Shown here in pieces: positions 27,715 to 38,328 of a stretch of DNA of 64,000 nt. This DNA is from Vibrio sp. 10N (GTDB lineage: Bacteria > Pseudomonadota > Gammaproteobacteria > Enterobacterales > Vibrionaceae): positions 2,294,001 to 2,358,000 of the forward strand of contig NZ_BTPM01000001.1 of the NCBI RefSeq assembly GCF_036245475.1. The letters are read 5' to 3'. The position numbers were made by a program, and so were the translations under genes. A model generated the notes under the pieces. It searched no databases and was not told where the DNA came from. It saw only the letters and a program-made list of their open reading frames with translations. Each line of letters begins with the position of its first letter. Position 1 is the stretch's first letter.

Positions 27715-27744
27715 CAAAGGTCTAGCTCGAAAGCTAGACCTTTG
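27715..27744. terminator. Subterminal hairpin of the IS1182-like element
   Basis: CAAAGGTCTAGCT and AGCTAGACCTTTG form a perfect 13-bp stem around CGAA, directly inside the right terminal repeat. It could terminate transcription entering the element or be a transposase-recognition feature. Confidence 0.6.
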
Positions 27745-27755
27745 TCAGCAGTCTG

Positions 27756-27785
27756 AAAGGACCACATACTGTGGTCCTTTTTTCA
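27756..27785. terminator. Right 25-bp duplicated terminator hairpin, downstream of lolE
   Basis: Bases 27756-27780 are identical to 24843-24867 and end in a T-run to 27785. This palindrome is the original terminator between convergent DUF2062 and lolE, now present on both sides of the insertion. Confidence 0.8.
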
Positions 27786-27828
27786 TTCTGAAGGAATGAT
27801 TATAAACGGGCTCATTCAGTCACAAAGG

Positions 27829-29067
27829 CTATTTCGCACTTAATACCGTCGCTGGATTAAGCTGGCTGGCTTTCATAGCTGGATACCAAGTCGCAATCAA
27901 ACTCAATAATGTCGCCGTCCCGGCAACCAGTAATACATCATTCCAAACCAGCTGTGATGGCAAAAAGTCGACAAAATAGATATCTCCCGACAAAAACTTA
28001 TGCCCTAGCAGCTTCTCCAAAGAAGAAATGATAGGGGTTAAATTGAGCGCAACAAGACTGCCTACAGCCCCACCGACGACACTGCCCACCACACCGGAGA
28101 ATACCCCCTGCCAAACAAAGATGCGCTTTATCAAGCCATCGGTCGCGCCCATAGTACGTAGGATCGCAATTTCTGATGCACGATCTTTAACTGCCATCAT
28201 CAGTGTCGAAACAATGTTGAAACACGCCACTCCAATAACGAGTACCATGACTAGGTACATGATGGTTCTCACTAGCTGGATATCACGATACAAAAAGCCA
28301 TACTTTTGCTTCCAACTACGCAGGTACACATACTCAGTGAGCGTATTGCCAACTTCGCGCACGACCAACGGAGCATCAAACACGTTATCAACTTTAATTG
28401 AAACACCGGTTACCTTGTCGCCAAGTCGCGCGTAGCTTTGTGCATCTTGCAGCGGCACAATAGCGAGGCTGTGATCAATTTGGCCATTGAGCTCAAGTAA
28501 TCCTGTGACTTTCACTCGAACACGCCTTGGTGACTGCACTTTGCTGGTATCTCCACTGGTTGGGATCATCAAAGTTACATAGTCCCCAACCTTCACACCA
28601 ACTTGGTCAGCCACCCCCTGCCCTAAAATCACTTGCTGCTCGCCCGCCTTAAAGTTGGCCCAAGCGGACTGTGATACAAAGCTTGGCAATGTAGACACCT
28701 CGCGCTCAAGCTCCGGAGACACCCCTCGAACCTCAACAGCTTTAAGTTGAGCACCTTTTTCGACCAGCGCCGTCAACCGCACATACGGGGCAGCGCCCTC
28801 AACTCTCGAGTGAGCGAGCGAGGCATCCACCACATTTTGCCAATGATTGATCGGCGCATTGACCCCTTCAAACTCACCGTGAGCAATGACCGACAGCACT
28901 CGATTTTTGAGTTCACGTTCAAAGCCGTTCATCGCCGATAAACCAATAACAATGACGGCAACCCCCACGGCAATCCCAACGATTGACGACATGGAAATAA
29001 ACGACACCATTTTGTTACGTTGCTTGGCTTTACTAAAGCGCTTACCAATAAAAAACGATAATGACAC
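27829..29067 (-). CDS. lolE: Lipoprotein-releasing system permease LolE
   Basis: The 412-residue protein has one N-terminal and three C-terminal membrane helices with a large periplasmic domain, the LolC/E layout, including the FtsX-like segment AILRTMGATDGLIKRIFVWQ. It extracts lipoproteins from the inner membrane with LolC and LolD. It is the last gene of lolC-lolD-lolE and starts 13 bases after lolD. Confidence 0.93.
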   Translation of the reverse strand: MSLSFFIGKRFSKAKQRNKMVSFISMSSIVGIAVGVAVIVIGLSAMNGFERELKNRVLSVIAHGEFEGVNAPINHWQNVVDASLAHSRVEGAAPYVRLTALVEKGAQLKAVEVRGVSPELEREVSTLPSFVSQSAWANFKAGEQQVILGQGVADQVGVKVGDYVTLMIPTSGDTSKVQSPRRVRVKVTGLLELNGQIDHSLAIVPLQDAQSYARLGDKVTGVSIKVDNVFDAPLVVREVGNTLTEYVYLRSWKQKYGFLYRDIQLVRTIMYLVMVLVIGVACFNIVSTLMMAVKDRASEIAILRTMGATDGLIKRIFVWQGVFSGVVGSVVGGAVGSLVALNLTPIISSLEKLLGHKFLSGDIYFVDFLPSQLVWNDVLLVAGTATLLSLIATWYPAMKASQLNPATVLSAK

Positions 29068-29080
29068 GACAGCTCCTTAC

Positions 29081-29776
29081 CTATGCGCCAACAGGGGTGG
29101 CATTCACCAGAAGACCATCTTGCATGTGCAATTGCTTATCCATTTTCGCTGCAAGTTCATTGTCATGTGTTACTACCAAAAAAGCCGTACCATATTCACG
29201 ATTCAAAGTACGCATCAGATCGTAAATCGCCAGCGCGGTCGTGTGATCTAAGTTACCCGTAGGTTCATCAGCCAACACCAAGTCCGGTTTGTTCACTAAA
29301 GCTCTCGCGATAGCAACTCGTTGACGCTCGCCCCCAGACAGCTCAGAAGGTCGATGTTTAAGTCGATGACCCAGCCCAACACGCTCGAGAAGATCACTGG
29401 CCTCTTTTTGTGCCTGACTGACTTTCGCCCCACCGATGAGCAGTGGCATGGCGACATTTTCTACCGCGGTAAAATCACTCAACAGGTGATGAAATTGATA
29501 CACAAACCCTAAATGCTGATTGCGAAGCTTCGCCTGCTGATTACTGCCCATATCAAGCAAAGATTGGCCAAGAAATTCAACGCTTCCTTCGGTTGCCTCA
29601 TCCAGCGCGCCTAATACGTGCAACAGTGTCGATTTGCCCGAACCGGATGAGCCAATAATAGAAACCAGCTCACCCTTCTGAATGTCAAAACTCACCCCTT
29701 TTAGCACTTCCGTATCAACTGCGCCGTCGTGGTAAGTTTTGCGAATATTACGACACGCGATTAATGGATTACTCAT
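29081..29776 (-). CDS. lolD: Lipoprotein-releasing system ATPase LolD
   Basis: The 231-residue ABC ATPase has Walker [15 protein letters not shown]-loop FVYQFHHLL, signature LSGGERQR and Walker [13 protein letters not shown]. It powers lipoprotein release to LolA. The start overlaps the lolC stop by eight bases and it lies between lolC and lolE. Confidence 0.96.
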   Translation of the reverse strand: MSNPLIACRNIRKTYHDGAVDTEVLKGVSFDIQKGELVSIIGSSGSGKSTLLHVLGALDEATEGSVEFLGQSLLDMGSNQQAKLRNQHLGFVYQFHHLLSDFTAVENVAMPLLIGGAKVSQAQKEASDLLERVGLGHRLKHRPSELSGGERQRVAIARALVNKPDLVLADEPTGNLDHTTALAIYDLMRTLNREYGTAFLVVTHDNELAAKMDKQLHMQDGLLVNATPVGA

Positions 29777-30989
29777 ATCTTAGGGCCTCTGCGGGTTTCA
29801 CTGACGATGCTCGATAAGAAGGAAATAACGTTGCGGCTAAGCTGAGCAACACGGCGCCAACCACAACAACAATAATTTGATATGGGTTAATCACCACAGG
29901 TAACTGACCACCAAAACTAAACAACGCCACACCCATGGCATCGAGTAAGCTATTGAGGTTGCTCGCAAGTAACACACCAAGCACGCCACCCACTACGGCC
30001 CCAAGAGCGCCGCTGCTGGCTCCCTGAACCATAAATATCGTCAGCACTTGTCTATCACTCATCCCTTGCGTTTTAAGGATGGCCACTTCCGATTGCTTCT
30101 CCATGACCACCATGATCAACGCAGAAATGATATTAAACGCCGCAACACCAATGATCAGCCCAAGCATCAAACCCATCATGTTTTTTTCCATACGCACCGC
30201 TTGGAACAGCTCGCCCCTTTGTTCACGCCAGTCACTCCAGCGCCACTCTTCAGGTAACGGCTGACTGCTCAGCTCTGAAACAACGAAAGGATCATCAAAG
30301 AATAGGCGCCAACCGCTAGCTTCACCGGCTTTGTAGCGCATAAGCTTAGCGGCATCAGCAATATGGGTAACAACAAGCTGGCTATCCACATCAGAGCCTG
30401 TGCTATAGAGCCCCGCCACCGTAAACATACGCTGGCTAGGAATTCTGCCAAGAGGCGTGTATTGACTGGCGCTGGTCACCATTAATCGAACTTTATCGCC
30501 GACTCGGACATCAAGTTCACGCGCTAAGCTGTGCCCCAACAAGACTTGATACTTACCTGCTGTAAGCCTCTCTAGGCTGCCGCTGACCAATCTAGAACGG
30601 ATAGGATCATCACCTTCTGGTTCAATACCAATCATCATCGCTGCAGCAAGGCCCTGATGGCTTTGAAGTACCGCTTCGCTGCGCACAATCGGCACGGCCG
30701 CTTGACTGCTTGGATAACGTGCGAGCAGTTCCAATGGCTCTTCGTCAATGCGTACTCGTCCCGAATCATGGCTAATGACAGCCTGTGGCAGCACACCTAA
30801 TATCCGGCCCTTCAATTGGGCTTCAAAACCATTCATTACAGACAGCACCGTGACGAGTGATAGCACACCAATCGTGATACCGGCCGTAGACATATAAGAC
30901 ACAAATCGGCTGAATCGGTCGCCGGAGCGGCCTCTGAGATAACGCAGTCCAATAAATATTGGCAAGGGGTGAAACATAGTGTTCGCCAT
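29769..30989 (-). CDS. lolC: Lipoprotein-releasing system permease LolC
   Basis: The 406-residue permease has the same four-helix FtsX-like layout as LolE, with [20 protein letters not shown] at the N-terminus and [20 protein letters not shown] in the membrane domain. As first gene of the operon it corresponds to LolC, the subunit that recruits LolA. ATG at 30989 is used; [14 protein letters not shown] at the fifth codon is an alternative start. Confidence 0.92.
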   Translation of the reverse strand: MANTMFHPLPIFIGLRYLRGRSGDRFSRFVSYMSTAGITIGVLSLVTVLSVMNGFEAQLKGRILGVLPQAVISHDSGRVRIDEEPLELLARYPSSQAAVPIVRSEAVLQSHQGLAAAMMIGIEPEGDDPIRSRLVSGSLERLTAGKYQVLLGHSLARELDVRVGDKVRLMVTSASQYTPLGRIPSQRMFTVAGLYSTGSDVDSQLVVTHIADAAKLMRYKAGEASGWRLFFDDPFVVSELSSQPLPEEWRWSDWREQRGELFQAVRMEKNMMGLMLGLIIGVAAFNIISALIMVVMEKQSEVAILKTQGMSDRQVLTIFMVQGASSGALGAVVGGVLGVLLASNLNSLLDAMGVALFSFGGQLPVVINPYQIIVVVVGAVLLSLAATLFPSYRASSVKPAEALRYE

Positions 30990-31153
30990 AGAAAGAAATC
31001 TACCAGCTAATGTAACCAGAAAATTGTCAAGGTTGTAGCCCTGGATGTCATTTTCCTTTTAAATTACTGACTTTTGCCGATTTAATCCGCCGTTTTCTTG
31101 ATAACTCATAGATACACAGAGATAATTAACAGATGTTGATTTAGGGAAAAACT

Positions 31154-31723
31154 ATGCAGCACAACGACTTCTTTACCGTAAACGGGCCGCTTAAAGCGAA
31201 CATTGAGCCACTCTCGATTGGCTGTCAGCTCCCTGAATTGACGGACTACATCGCGGAAATTCCAGCGTCATTTGTCGCATCGAGCGAGTTCAGTCAGCTT
31301 GACCAAAAGACAGATGCGGCGCAGCTTGAACTCAGTCAGCACAACCTAAAGCATGTTGCCGAGCTTATAGAGCAGCAAAACAATAAACTCAATTTACTGC
31401 TCAACTACATGATTGCCCAGCAAGACGATCCTGAGTATCGCTATACGACCAAAAGCTTTGGTGCGAGCCAATTAAGCTATGTCAGCCGCGAGGCGCTTCA
31501 AGTGGGTCAATATGCCAAACTGAAACTGTTTTTGGATCATCCACCCTCTGGCGTTTATTGTTATGCCGAAGTAACTCATGTTGAACATCAAGACGACGGT
31601 TACCTCACCACGCTCTCATTCGTTCGTATTTTAGAAGAGCACCAAGACCTTCTTATTAAGGCAGCCTTGCATCAACAACAAAAACTGCTTCGTCAGCGCT
31701 CATTAGATAGAGAAAACAACTAA
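31154..31723 (+). CDS. PilZ-domain-like protein (PlzB-like)
   Basis: The 189-residue protein has an N-terminal helical part (30-100) and a C-terminal beta-rich domain of the PilZ type (QVGQYAKLKLFLDHPPSGVY). The RxxxR c-di-GMP-binding motif is not evident, so it may not bind the second messenger. It lies just before mfd and divergent from lolCDE, the position of a PilZ gene (VC1885, PlzB) in Vibrio cholerae as I recall it. Assignment rests on that context and on the fold impression. Confidence 0.7.
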   Translation: MQHNDFFTVNGPLKANIEPLSIGCQLPELTDYIAEIPASFVASSEFSQLDQKTDAAQLELSQHNLKHVAELIEQQNNKLNLLLNYMIAQQDDPEYRYTTKSFGASQLSYVSREALQVGQYAKLKLFLDHPPSGVYCYAEVTHVEHQDDGYLTTLSFVRILEEHQDLLIKAALHQQQKLLRQRSLDRENN

Positions 31724-31729
31724 TTCATT

Positions 31730-34700
31730 ATGAGTCATTCTCCCTTACTTCCACTGAATGCCCCACAGGGCAAAGGTGACAAAAAACACCTCGGTAACCT
31801 GATTGGCGGTGCAATGGCGCTGTCGATTGGTGAACACGCCTTAGCACACAACCAGCACACCTTATTGGTTGTCCCCGACCCACAGCTGGCCTTGAAACTG
31901 CATGGTGAACTGGAACAGTTCTACTCTGGTGGTGTCGCGCTGTTCCCTGATTGGGAGACGTTGCCTTACGACAACTTCTCACCGCATCAAGATATTATTT
32001 CGGATCGTATTGCTAGGCTATACGCATTGCCGCAACAAGCCAGTGGTATCACCATAGTACCGGTTAGCACTTTGCTGCAAAGACAAAGTCCCCGTGACTA
32101 CCTGATGCAGCACACCTTAATGGTGAAAACTGGCGATCTGTTTTCCCTAGATAAATTAAGGTCTCAACTAGAACACTCCGGCTACCGCCACGTTGACCAA
32201 GTGTTTGGCCCGGGCGAATATGCCAGTCGAGGCTCCATTCTAGACCTATATCCAATGGGCAGCTCAGCCCCTTATCGCATCGACTTTTTTGACGATGAGA
32301 TAGACACTATTCGTACCTTTGATCCTGAGAATCAACGCTCCATTGAAGACATATCAGAAATTCGTCTATTGCCTGCACACGAATTTCCTACCACTAAAGA
32401 CGCCATTGAAGAGTTTCGAACTCGTTGGCGTCAACAATTTGATGCTAGACGCGAGCCTGAGTCGATCTACATGCAAGTGAGTAAAGGGACTTGGCCTGCA
32501 GGTATCGAGTACTGGCAACCGCTGTTTTTCGACCACACTGAAACCCTATTCGATTATGTTAGTGATGACTCACAAATCATCATGGTGGGCGACGTCGAAA
32601 CAGCCGTCGATAGCTTCCTTGCCGATGTGGACACCCGCTATGAGCAGCGCAAGGTCGACCCACTTCGACCATTGCTCACGCCAAAAGAACTGTGGCTTGA
32701 AAAAGACGAATTTTTTGCTCGTTTAAAGCAATATCCGCAACTGCAATACCACAGCGATGCCATCGAGGAAAAATCCGGCCGTATCAACACGCCGATCGAG
32801 GCCCTGCCGGATATTAGCGTTCAGCATCAGCTCAAAGAACCAATGGCCCAAATTCGTCAGTTTACTGAGCAATTTAACGGTAAAATCGTGTTTTCGGTGG
32901 AGTCAGAAGGTCGCCGTGAAGCGCTACTTGAACTGTTACACCGCATCAAGCTTCGACCAGTAGAACGAGCAAATCTTACTGATGCATTGGATTCTGGTGA
33001 CCGATTTACGCTCATCATTGGCCAATGTGAGCACGGCTTTATCTATCAAGATAACTTTGCGCTCATTTGTGAAAGTGACATGCTTGGCGATCGCGTTATT
33101 CAGCGTCGTAAAAAAGAAAAACGCTCGATCAACAGCGATACCGTTATACGCAATCTGGCAGAACTCAAGCCAGGACAACCTGTTGTTCACATCGACCACG
33201 GTATCGGCCGCTATGTTGGCTTGCAGACTCTTGAAGCGGGCGGCATGACAACAGAGTACGTGACGCTCGAATATCAAAATGACGCTAAACTTTACGTCCC
33301 TGTTGCTTCGCTAAATCTTATTGGCCGATATTCAGGAGGCGCAGAGGAGTCGGCGCCGCTCCACAAACTTGGCGGTGAAGCGTGGGCGAAAGCGCGCCGT
33401 AAAGCTGCTGAGAAAGTGCGCGATGTCGCCGCAGAGCTGCTTGATGTGTATGCGAAACGCGAACTCAAACCTGGGCATAAATTCAAACTAGACCGCGACC
33501 AATACGCGACTTTCAAGGCTGGTTTCCCGTTTGAGGAAACAGACGATCAAGCTCAGGCTATCAACGCCGTCATGTCTGACATGTGTCAGCCGAAAGCGAT
33601 GGATCGCCTCGTTTGTGGTGATGTAGGTTTTGGTAAAACAGAAGTCGCAATGCGAGCGGCCTTTGTATCCACTGACAATGGCAAGCAGGTGGCGGTTTTA
33701 GTCCCTACCACCCTACTTGCCCAGCAACACTTTGAGAACTTCCGCGACCGCTTTGCCAACCTCCCAATTCGAGTAGAAGTGCTGTCACGCTTTAAGTCAG
33801 CAAAAGAGCAAAAAGCCATTTTACAAGATGTCGCCGACGGCAAAGTCGATATCGTCGTTGGTACCCATAAGCTACTATCCAGTGATATTCGATTCAAAGA
33901 TTTAGGTCTGCTGATCGTAGATGAAGAGCACCGCTTTGGTGTGCGTCAAAAAGAGAAAGTCAAAGCAATGCGCGCTGATGTGGACATTCTCACGCTTACG
34001 GCGACACCAATCCCAAGAACATTAAACATGGCCATGAGTGGTATGCGTGACTTATCAATCATCGCCACACCGCCAGCAAGACGCCTTGCAATCAAAACAT
34101 TTGTACGCCAGAGCGAAGACAGTGTGGTAAGAGAAGCGATCCTGCGCGAGATCATGCGTGGTGGTCAGGTCTACTTCCTGCACAATCAAGTCGAAACGAT
34201 TGAAAAAGTCGCTGCCGACCTTGAAAAGCTGGTACCTGAAGCGCGAGTCACCGTCGCTCATGGTCAAATGCGAGAAAGAGAACTTGAGCGTGTGATGAAC
34301 GATTTCTACCACCAACGGTTCAATTTGCTGGTATGTACGACCATCATTGAAACCGGTATTGATGTCCCCACCGCCAACACCATTATTATGGACAGAGCCG
34401 ACAACTTAGGTCTGGCGCAATTGCACCAGCTTCGCGGTCGTGTTGGTCGCTCACACCACCAAGCCTATGCGTACCTACTTACACCGCACCCTAAAGCCAT
34501 GACCAAGGATGCGATTAAGCGTTTGGATGCCATTGCGTCACTCGAAGATCTTGGAGCAGGCTTTACCCTGGCCACCCACGATCTCGAAATTCGTGGAGCG
34601 GGTGAACTGCTGGGTGATGAGCAAAGCGGTCAAATTCAATCCGTTGGCTTCTCTTTGTACATGGAAATGCTTGAGCAAGCTGTGGAAGCGCTAAAAGAAG

Positions 34701-35185
34701 GTCGAGAGCCCTCGTTGGATGACCTGCTTCGTGAACAAACAGAAGTTGAGCTGCGCATTCCTGCGTTACTGCCGGACGACTACATTCCAGACATCAATAC
34801 TCGCCTGTCTATGTATAAACGCATCGCCAGTGTAAGTCATAACGACGAGCTTAATGAACTTAAAGTCGAGCTCATTGATCGCTTTGGCCTACTTCCAGAC
34901 GCAGCAAAACACTTACTCGAAGTCGCAAAAATGAAGCTTCGTGGTGGTAACCTAAAAGTGAAGAAAGTAGAAGCTCATGATAAAGGCGGCTATATTGAGT
35001 TTTATCCAGACGCTGACATTAACCCTGCCTTCTTGGTTAAACTACTGCAAGCTCAGCCAACTAAGTTCGCGATGGAAGGGCCAACTAAGTTCAAGTTTAT
35101 GGAGTCATTAACCGACCGCCGCAAACGCTTGAATTACTTGAACAGCATGCTTGACGAGTTTGAGGCCAATCGAATAACGGCCTAA
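31730..35185 (+). CDS. mfd: Transcription-repair coupling factor Mfd
   Basis: The 1151-residue protein contains the UvrB-like N-terminal region, an RNA polymerase-interaction domain (PGQPVVHIDHGIGRYVGLQ), and a RecG-like translocase with Walker A CGDVGFGKTEVAMRAAF, DEEHRFG box and GRVGRSHHQAYAYLL. It removes RNA polymerase stalled at lesions and recruits UvrA. The length is normal for the family. Confidence 0.97.
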   Translation: MSHSPLLPLNAPQGKGDKKHLGNLIGGAMALSIGEHALAHNQHTLLVVPDPQLALKLHGELEQFYSGGVALFPDWETLPYDNFSPHQDIISDRIARLYALPQQASGITIVPVSTLLQRQSPRDYLMQHTLMVKTGDLFSLDKLRSQLEHSGYRHVDQVFGPGEYASRGSILDLYPMGSSAPYRIDFFDDEIDTIRTFDPENQRSIEDISEIRLLPAHEFPTTKDAIEEFRTRWRQQFDARREPESIYMQVSKGTWPAGIEYWQPLFFDHTETLFDYVSDDSQIIMVGDVETAVDSFLADVDTRYEQRKVDPLRPLLTPKELWLEKDEFFARLKQYPQLQYHSDAIEEKSGRINTPIEALPDISVQHQLKEPMAQIRQFTEQFNGKIVFSVESEGRREALLELLHRIKLRPVERANLTDALDSGDRFTLIIGQCEHGFIYQDNFALICESDMLGDRVIQRRKKEKRSINSDTVIRNLAELKPGQPVVHIDHGIGRYVGLQTLEAGGMTTEYVTLEYQNDAKLYVPVASLNLIGRYSGGAEESAPLHKLGGEAWAKARRKAAEKVRDVAAELLDVYAKRELKPGHKFKLDRDQYATFKAGFPFEETDDQAQAINAVMSDMCQPKAMDRLVCGDVGFGKTEVAMRAAFVSTDNGKQVAVLVPTTLLAQQHFENFRDRFANLPIRVEVLSRFKSAKEQKAILQDVADGKVDIVVGTHKLLSSDIRFKDLGLLIVDEEHRFGVRQKEKVKAMRADVDILTLTATPIPRTLNMAMSGMRDLSIIATPPARRLAIKTFVRQSEDSVVREAILREIMRGGQVYFLHNQVETIEKVAADLEKLVPEARVTVAHGQMRERELERVMNDFYHQRFNLLVCTTIIETGIDVPTANTIIMDRADNLGLAQLHQLRGRVGRSHHQAYAYLLTPHPKAMTKDAIKRLDAIASLEDLGAGFTLATHDLEIRGAGELLGDEQSGQIQSVGFSLYMEMLEQAVEALKEGREPSLDDLLREQTEVELRIPALLPDDYIPDINTRLSMYKRIASVSHNDELNELKVELIDRFGLLPDAAKHLLEVAKMKLRGGNLKVKKVEAHDKGGYIEFYPDADINPAFLVKLLQAQPTKFAMEGPTKFKFMESLTDRRKRLNYLNSMLDEFEANRITA

Positions 35186-35311
35186 GTAACAGCCAAGCTG
35201 AGGCTTGCCGAAACATAAAGCTGATGAATGGCACAAATTGTTTCGGCAACACTTTGTATTAATTGATATACTGGGTTCCACTCACCGACAGTGGCCATCA
35301 ATGGAGAAACA

Positions 35312-36130
35312 ATGAAAAAGCTGATCCCACTGCTACTCCTATTGGTCTCAATGCCAAGCTTGGCACAGAGACAATTTGACATAGAAGTGATCGTTTTTAA
35401 GCGCGCCGTCAATCCTGAAAAAGTGAATGAATCATGGCCGAATGAGATGCCAGAAATTGATTTCAGTCGCGCCGGCTCCCTTAACGATGCCAGCTACCGT
35501 GCGTCGAAAAATGTCACCGTGTTACCGACAGCCTCTTTTCAATTGAACGAAGAAGCCAACAAGCTTAAGAACCACGCCGGTTATACCGTGCTACTACATA
35601 AAGCATGGCGCCAAGGTGATAATGGCAAAGGTTCTGCACCTGTCTTCCACCTTCGTGCTGGTAAAGACTACTCTACCGAGTTCTACTCTGATGGCACAGA
35701 AAAAGGTCGCCTAAGTAACACAACATCACCAGTTGAGGGTGTGACAGAGCAAGCTATCGATAAGCCGCTTTATGAATTAGATGGAAAGCTGCAGATTTAC
35801 GTTCAGCACTATCTTTACGCCGAAGCTCAGCTTGACCTTAAATCACCAAGCACCAAAGACGTAATTATTGAAGCGCCACTCACCGAGGCACCAGAAGCGG
35901 TAGTAGACGTATCAGATGATGCCACTGCGGAAACTGGTTTAGACGCGCCTCAACAAGACAGTAACGTCATCGCTGGTAACCTAGAAGCCATTGAGCCTCA
36001 ACGTGAAACATTGACGTTCTTAAAAGACTATCGCCTCGATCAAAAACGTCGTATGCGTAGCAGTGAAACGCATTATCTCGATCACCCGTTAATGGGCATG
36101 ATTATTCAAGTGAGACGCGTCGAGAATTAA
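35312..36130 (+). CDS. csiV: Peptidoglycan-binding protein CsiV
   Basis: The 272-residue protein has a signal peptide (MKKLIPLLLLLVSMPSLAQ) and the N-terminal QFDIEVIVFKRAVNP segment of the CsiV family, which in V. cholerae supports PBP1A through LpoA. The start is ATG 35312, preceded by GGAGA, rather than an upstream in-frame ATG at 35291. It follows mfd, the usual Vibrio context. Confidence 0.88.
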   Translation: MKKLIPLLLLLVSMPSLAQRQFDIEVIVFKRAVNPEKVNESWPNEMPEIDFSRAGSLNDASYRASKNVTVLPTASFQLNEEANKLKNHAGYTVLLHKAWRQGDNGKGSAPVFHLRAGKDYSTEFYSDGTEKGRLSNTTSPVEGVTEQAIDKPLYELDGKLQIYVQHYLYAEAQLDLKSPSTKDVIIEAPLTEAPEAVVDVSDDATAETGLDAPQQDSNVIAGNLEAIEPQRETLTFLKDYRLDQKRRMRSSETHYLDHPLMGMIIQVRRVEN

Positions 36131-36149
36131 TCCCCCGCTTTACATCAAA

Positions 36150-36173
36150 AGGCCCGCAATGCGGGTCTTTTTT
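36150..36173 (+). terminator. Terminator after csiV
   Basis: GGCCCGC and GCGGGTC form a stem with one G-T pair and a three-base loop, followed by seven T. Confidence 0.8.
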
Positions 36174-36249
36174 TGCTTTCCACTTCGTTAATATTCAAAG
36201 CGCCGCATCACTCTGGGATCTGAGTCGAACTTCGGTTTATACTCTGGCT

Positions 36250-36801
36250 ATGAACATCAATTACACTATCTACACCAAACGTTTGTGCTTACGCCTGCTC
36301 ACGCCAGAAGAAGCGCCACAGCTTGCTAACGCCATCAAAACCTCACCGTCACTTCACCAATGGATTGACTGGTGCCACCCTGATTACACTGAAAGTGAAG
36401 CAATAGACTTTATCAGCGCGACGCGTCTGAATTGGGTCAAAGCGAACTCGTTTGGCTTTGCACTATTTACTCGTGATAGCAATGAGTTTCTTGGCATGGT
36501 TGCGTTCAATGAGTTTTACCATACCTTCAATATGGGTAGTTTAGGCTACTGGCTAAAAGATGTCGCTCAGCATCAAGGCTATGCGCTTGAAGCGATGGAC
36601 GCACTTATCGAGTTTGCCTTTGTGCACTTGCTTCTAACACGGCTAGAAATCGTCTGTGACCCAAGAAACCTCCCTAGTCATCAGCTTGCGGAACGTTTAG
36701 GTGCCACTTTTGAATGTACTGCGGAGAATCGCTATATATTTAATGGTCAACCAAAAGCAGGGATGGTGTATTCACTCACACCAAGTACGCGTAATTCGTA
36801 G
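36250..36801 (+). CDS. GNAT family acetyltransferase (RimJ/RimL-like)
   Basis: The 183-residue protein has the RimJ/RimL pattern TKRLCLRLLTPEEAPQL, GYWLKDVAQHQGYALEAMDAL and a late VCDPRNLPSHQLAERLGA acetyl-CoA-fold segment. Members acetylate N-termini of ribosomal proteins or other substrates such as toxins; the substrate here is unknown. It stands alone between csiV and ptsG. Confidence 0.85.
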   Translation: MNINYTIYTKRLCLRLLTPEEAPQLANAIKTSPSLHQWIDWCHPDYTESEAIDFISATRLNWVKANSFGFALFTRDSNEFLGMVAFNEFYHTFNMGSLGYWLKDVAQHQGYALEAMDALIEFAFVHLLLTRLEIVCDPRNLPSHQLAERLGATFECTAENRYIFNGQPKAGMVYSLTPSTRNS

Positions 36802-36842
36802 CTTTACCTTTCGACACTTTTGACATTTACCAATTTCAGATC

Positions 36843-36872
36843 AAAAAAAAGGAAGCCTAGGCTTCCTTTTTT
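36843..36872. terminator. Bidirectional terminator between acetyltransferase gene and ptsG
   Basis: GGAAGCC and GGCTTCC form a tight hairpin bounded by eight A on the left and six T on the right. Confidence 0.85.
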
Positions 36873-36894
36873 ATTTCAGTTTGGAGTGAGCTGA

Positions 36895-38328
36895 TTAGCC
36901 GTGGTTACGAATCCACTCATCCATGTCTGTTTTCAGGTTGTCAGACTTAGTACCGAAGATAGCTTGAACACCACCAGATACTACAACAACACCCGCAGCA
37001 CCAAGTTGCTTAAGCTTGTCTTGGTCAACGATTTCAGTGTCTGCTACAGCAACACGTAGACGTGTGATACATGCATCTAGACCTGTGATGTTTGCTTTAC
37101 CGCCGAATGCTGCAACTAGCTCACCAGCCATTTCGTTACCAGAAACTGCTGCACCTGCTTCTTCAGTTTCGTCTTCACGACCTGGAGTCTTAAGATCCAT
37201 AGCTGTGATAACTGTACGGAATACGAAGTAGTAGATAGCCGCGTAGATTAGACCGATACCAACCATTAGACCGATCTTCTGAGAGTTACCAGATAGAACT
37301 AGGAAGTCGATTAGGCCGTGTGAGAATGATGTACCGTGTACGAAGCCTACTGTGTTTGCAACAACGTATGCAGAACCAGCTAGTAGAGCGTGGATTCCGT
37401 ACAGTACTGGAGCTACGAATAGGAATGAGAATTCGATTGGCTCAGTGATACCTGTTAGGAACGATGTTAGAGCAGCAGAAGCCATGATACCCATAACTTT
37501 AGCGCGGTTCTCAGGCTTAGCACAGTGTGCAATAGCGATTGCAGCAGCTGGTAGACCGAACATCTTGAACATGTAACCACCCGCTAGCTGACCGAAGCCA
37601 TTACCAGCAGCACGAGACGCTTCGTCTGCAACTAGGTAACAAGTTAGTACGCCGTTTTGAGTTTCGCCTGCAGCGTTCACACAAGTACCTGCTTCGAAGA
37701 AGAATGGTACGTTCCAAACGTGGTGTAGACCGAATGGGATTAGAGAACGCTCAACAACACCGTAGATACCGAATGCTAGTTGTGGGTTCTGCTCTGCAGC
37801 CCAGTGTGAGAATGAACCGATTGCCGCACCAATTGGTGGCCAAACGATAGATAGAACGATACCTAGAGCGATCGCAGAGAAACCAGTGATGATTGGCACT
37901 GCACGCTTACCAGCGAAGAAGCCAAGATACTCTGGAAGTTGGATCTTGAAGAAACGGTTGAATGCCCATGCAGCAACACCACCGACAAGGATACCACCAA
38001 GTACACCTGTATCGATTTTGTCAACGCCCATAACACCAGCCATAACGCTTAGCGTTGCAGTCATGATGCCGTAACCAACGATAGCAGCAAGACCAGCTAC
38101 ACCGTCGTTGTTAGTAAAGCCAAGTGCTACACCTACAGCGAATAGCAACGCCATTTGGCCGAACACTGAACCACCAGCTTGTTCCATAAGGTTAGAAACC
38201 ACATCTGGAATGAAGCCAAGGTTGGCAGCACCTACCCCGAGAAGAATACCTGCAACTGGTAGTACCGATACTGGCAGCATCAGAGACTTACCAACTTTTT
38301 GCAGGTTAGCAAAAAGGTTCTTAAACAT
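36895..38328 (-). CDS. ptsG: PTS glucose-specific EIICB component
   Basis: The 477-residue protein has a membrane IIC domain starting [20 protein letters not shown] and a C-terminal IIB domain whose phosphorylation cysteine lies in [13 protein letters not shown]. It imports and phosphorylates glucose using phosphate from EIIA-Glc. The start at ATG 38328 is preceded by AGGAGC and is preferred over a longer frame to 38376. Codon use is highly biased, in line with strong expression. Confidence 0.94.
   Translation of the reverse strand: MFKNLFANLQKVGKSLMLPVSVLPVAGILLGVGAANLGFIPDVVSNLMEQAGGSVFGQMALLFAVGVALGFTNNDGVAGLAAIVGYGIMTATLSVMAGVMGVDKIDTGVLGGILVGGVAAWAFNRFFKIQLPEYLGFFAGKRAVPIITGFSAIALGIVLSIVWPPIGAAIGSFSHWAAEQNPQLAFGIYGVVERSLIPFGLHHVWNVPFFFEAGTCVNAAGETQNGVLTCYLVADEASRAAGNGFGQLAGGYMFKMFGLPAAAIAIAHCAKPENRAKVMGIMASAALTSFLTGITEPIEFSFLFVAPVLYGIHALLAGSAYVVANTVGFVHGTSFSHGLIDFLVLSGNSQKIGLMVGIGLIYAAIYYFVFRTVITAMDLKTPGREDETEEAGAAVSGNEMAGELVAAFGGKANITGLDACITRLRVAVADTEIVDQDKLKQLGAAGVVVVSGGVQAIFGTKSDNLKTDMDEWIRNHG

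Larger units (their letters stand above)
24868..27755. mobile_element. IS1182-like insertion sequence interrupted by an ISL3-family element
   Basis: Ends are CAGATTGCTGAC (24868-24879) and the complement of CAGACTGCTGAC (27744-27755), a 12-bp inverted repeat with one mismatch, each lying directly inside a copy of the 25-bp terminator repeat. Without the ISL3 insertion the element is about 1.56 kb, normal for the IS1182 group. The transposase lies on the minus strand and is frameshifted. The right end contains two perfect hairpins (27683-27706 and 27715-27744). IS1182-group elements are described as using palindromic targets with long duplications; this case fits. Confidence 0.75.

Noticed and set aside
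24843..27780. Composite transposon formed by two IS copies
   Set aside because: The two transposases belong to different families, and the terminal repeats show one IS nested inside another.
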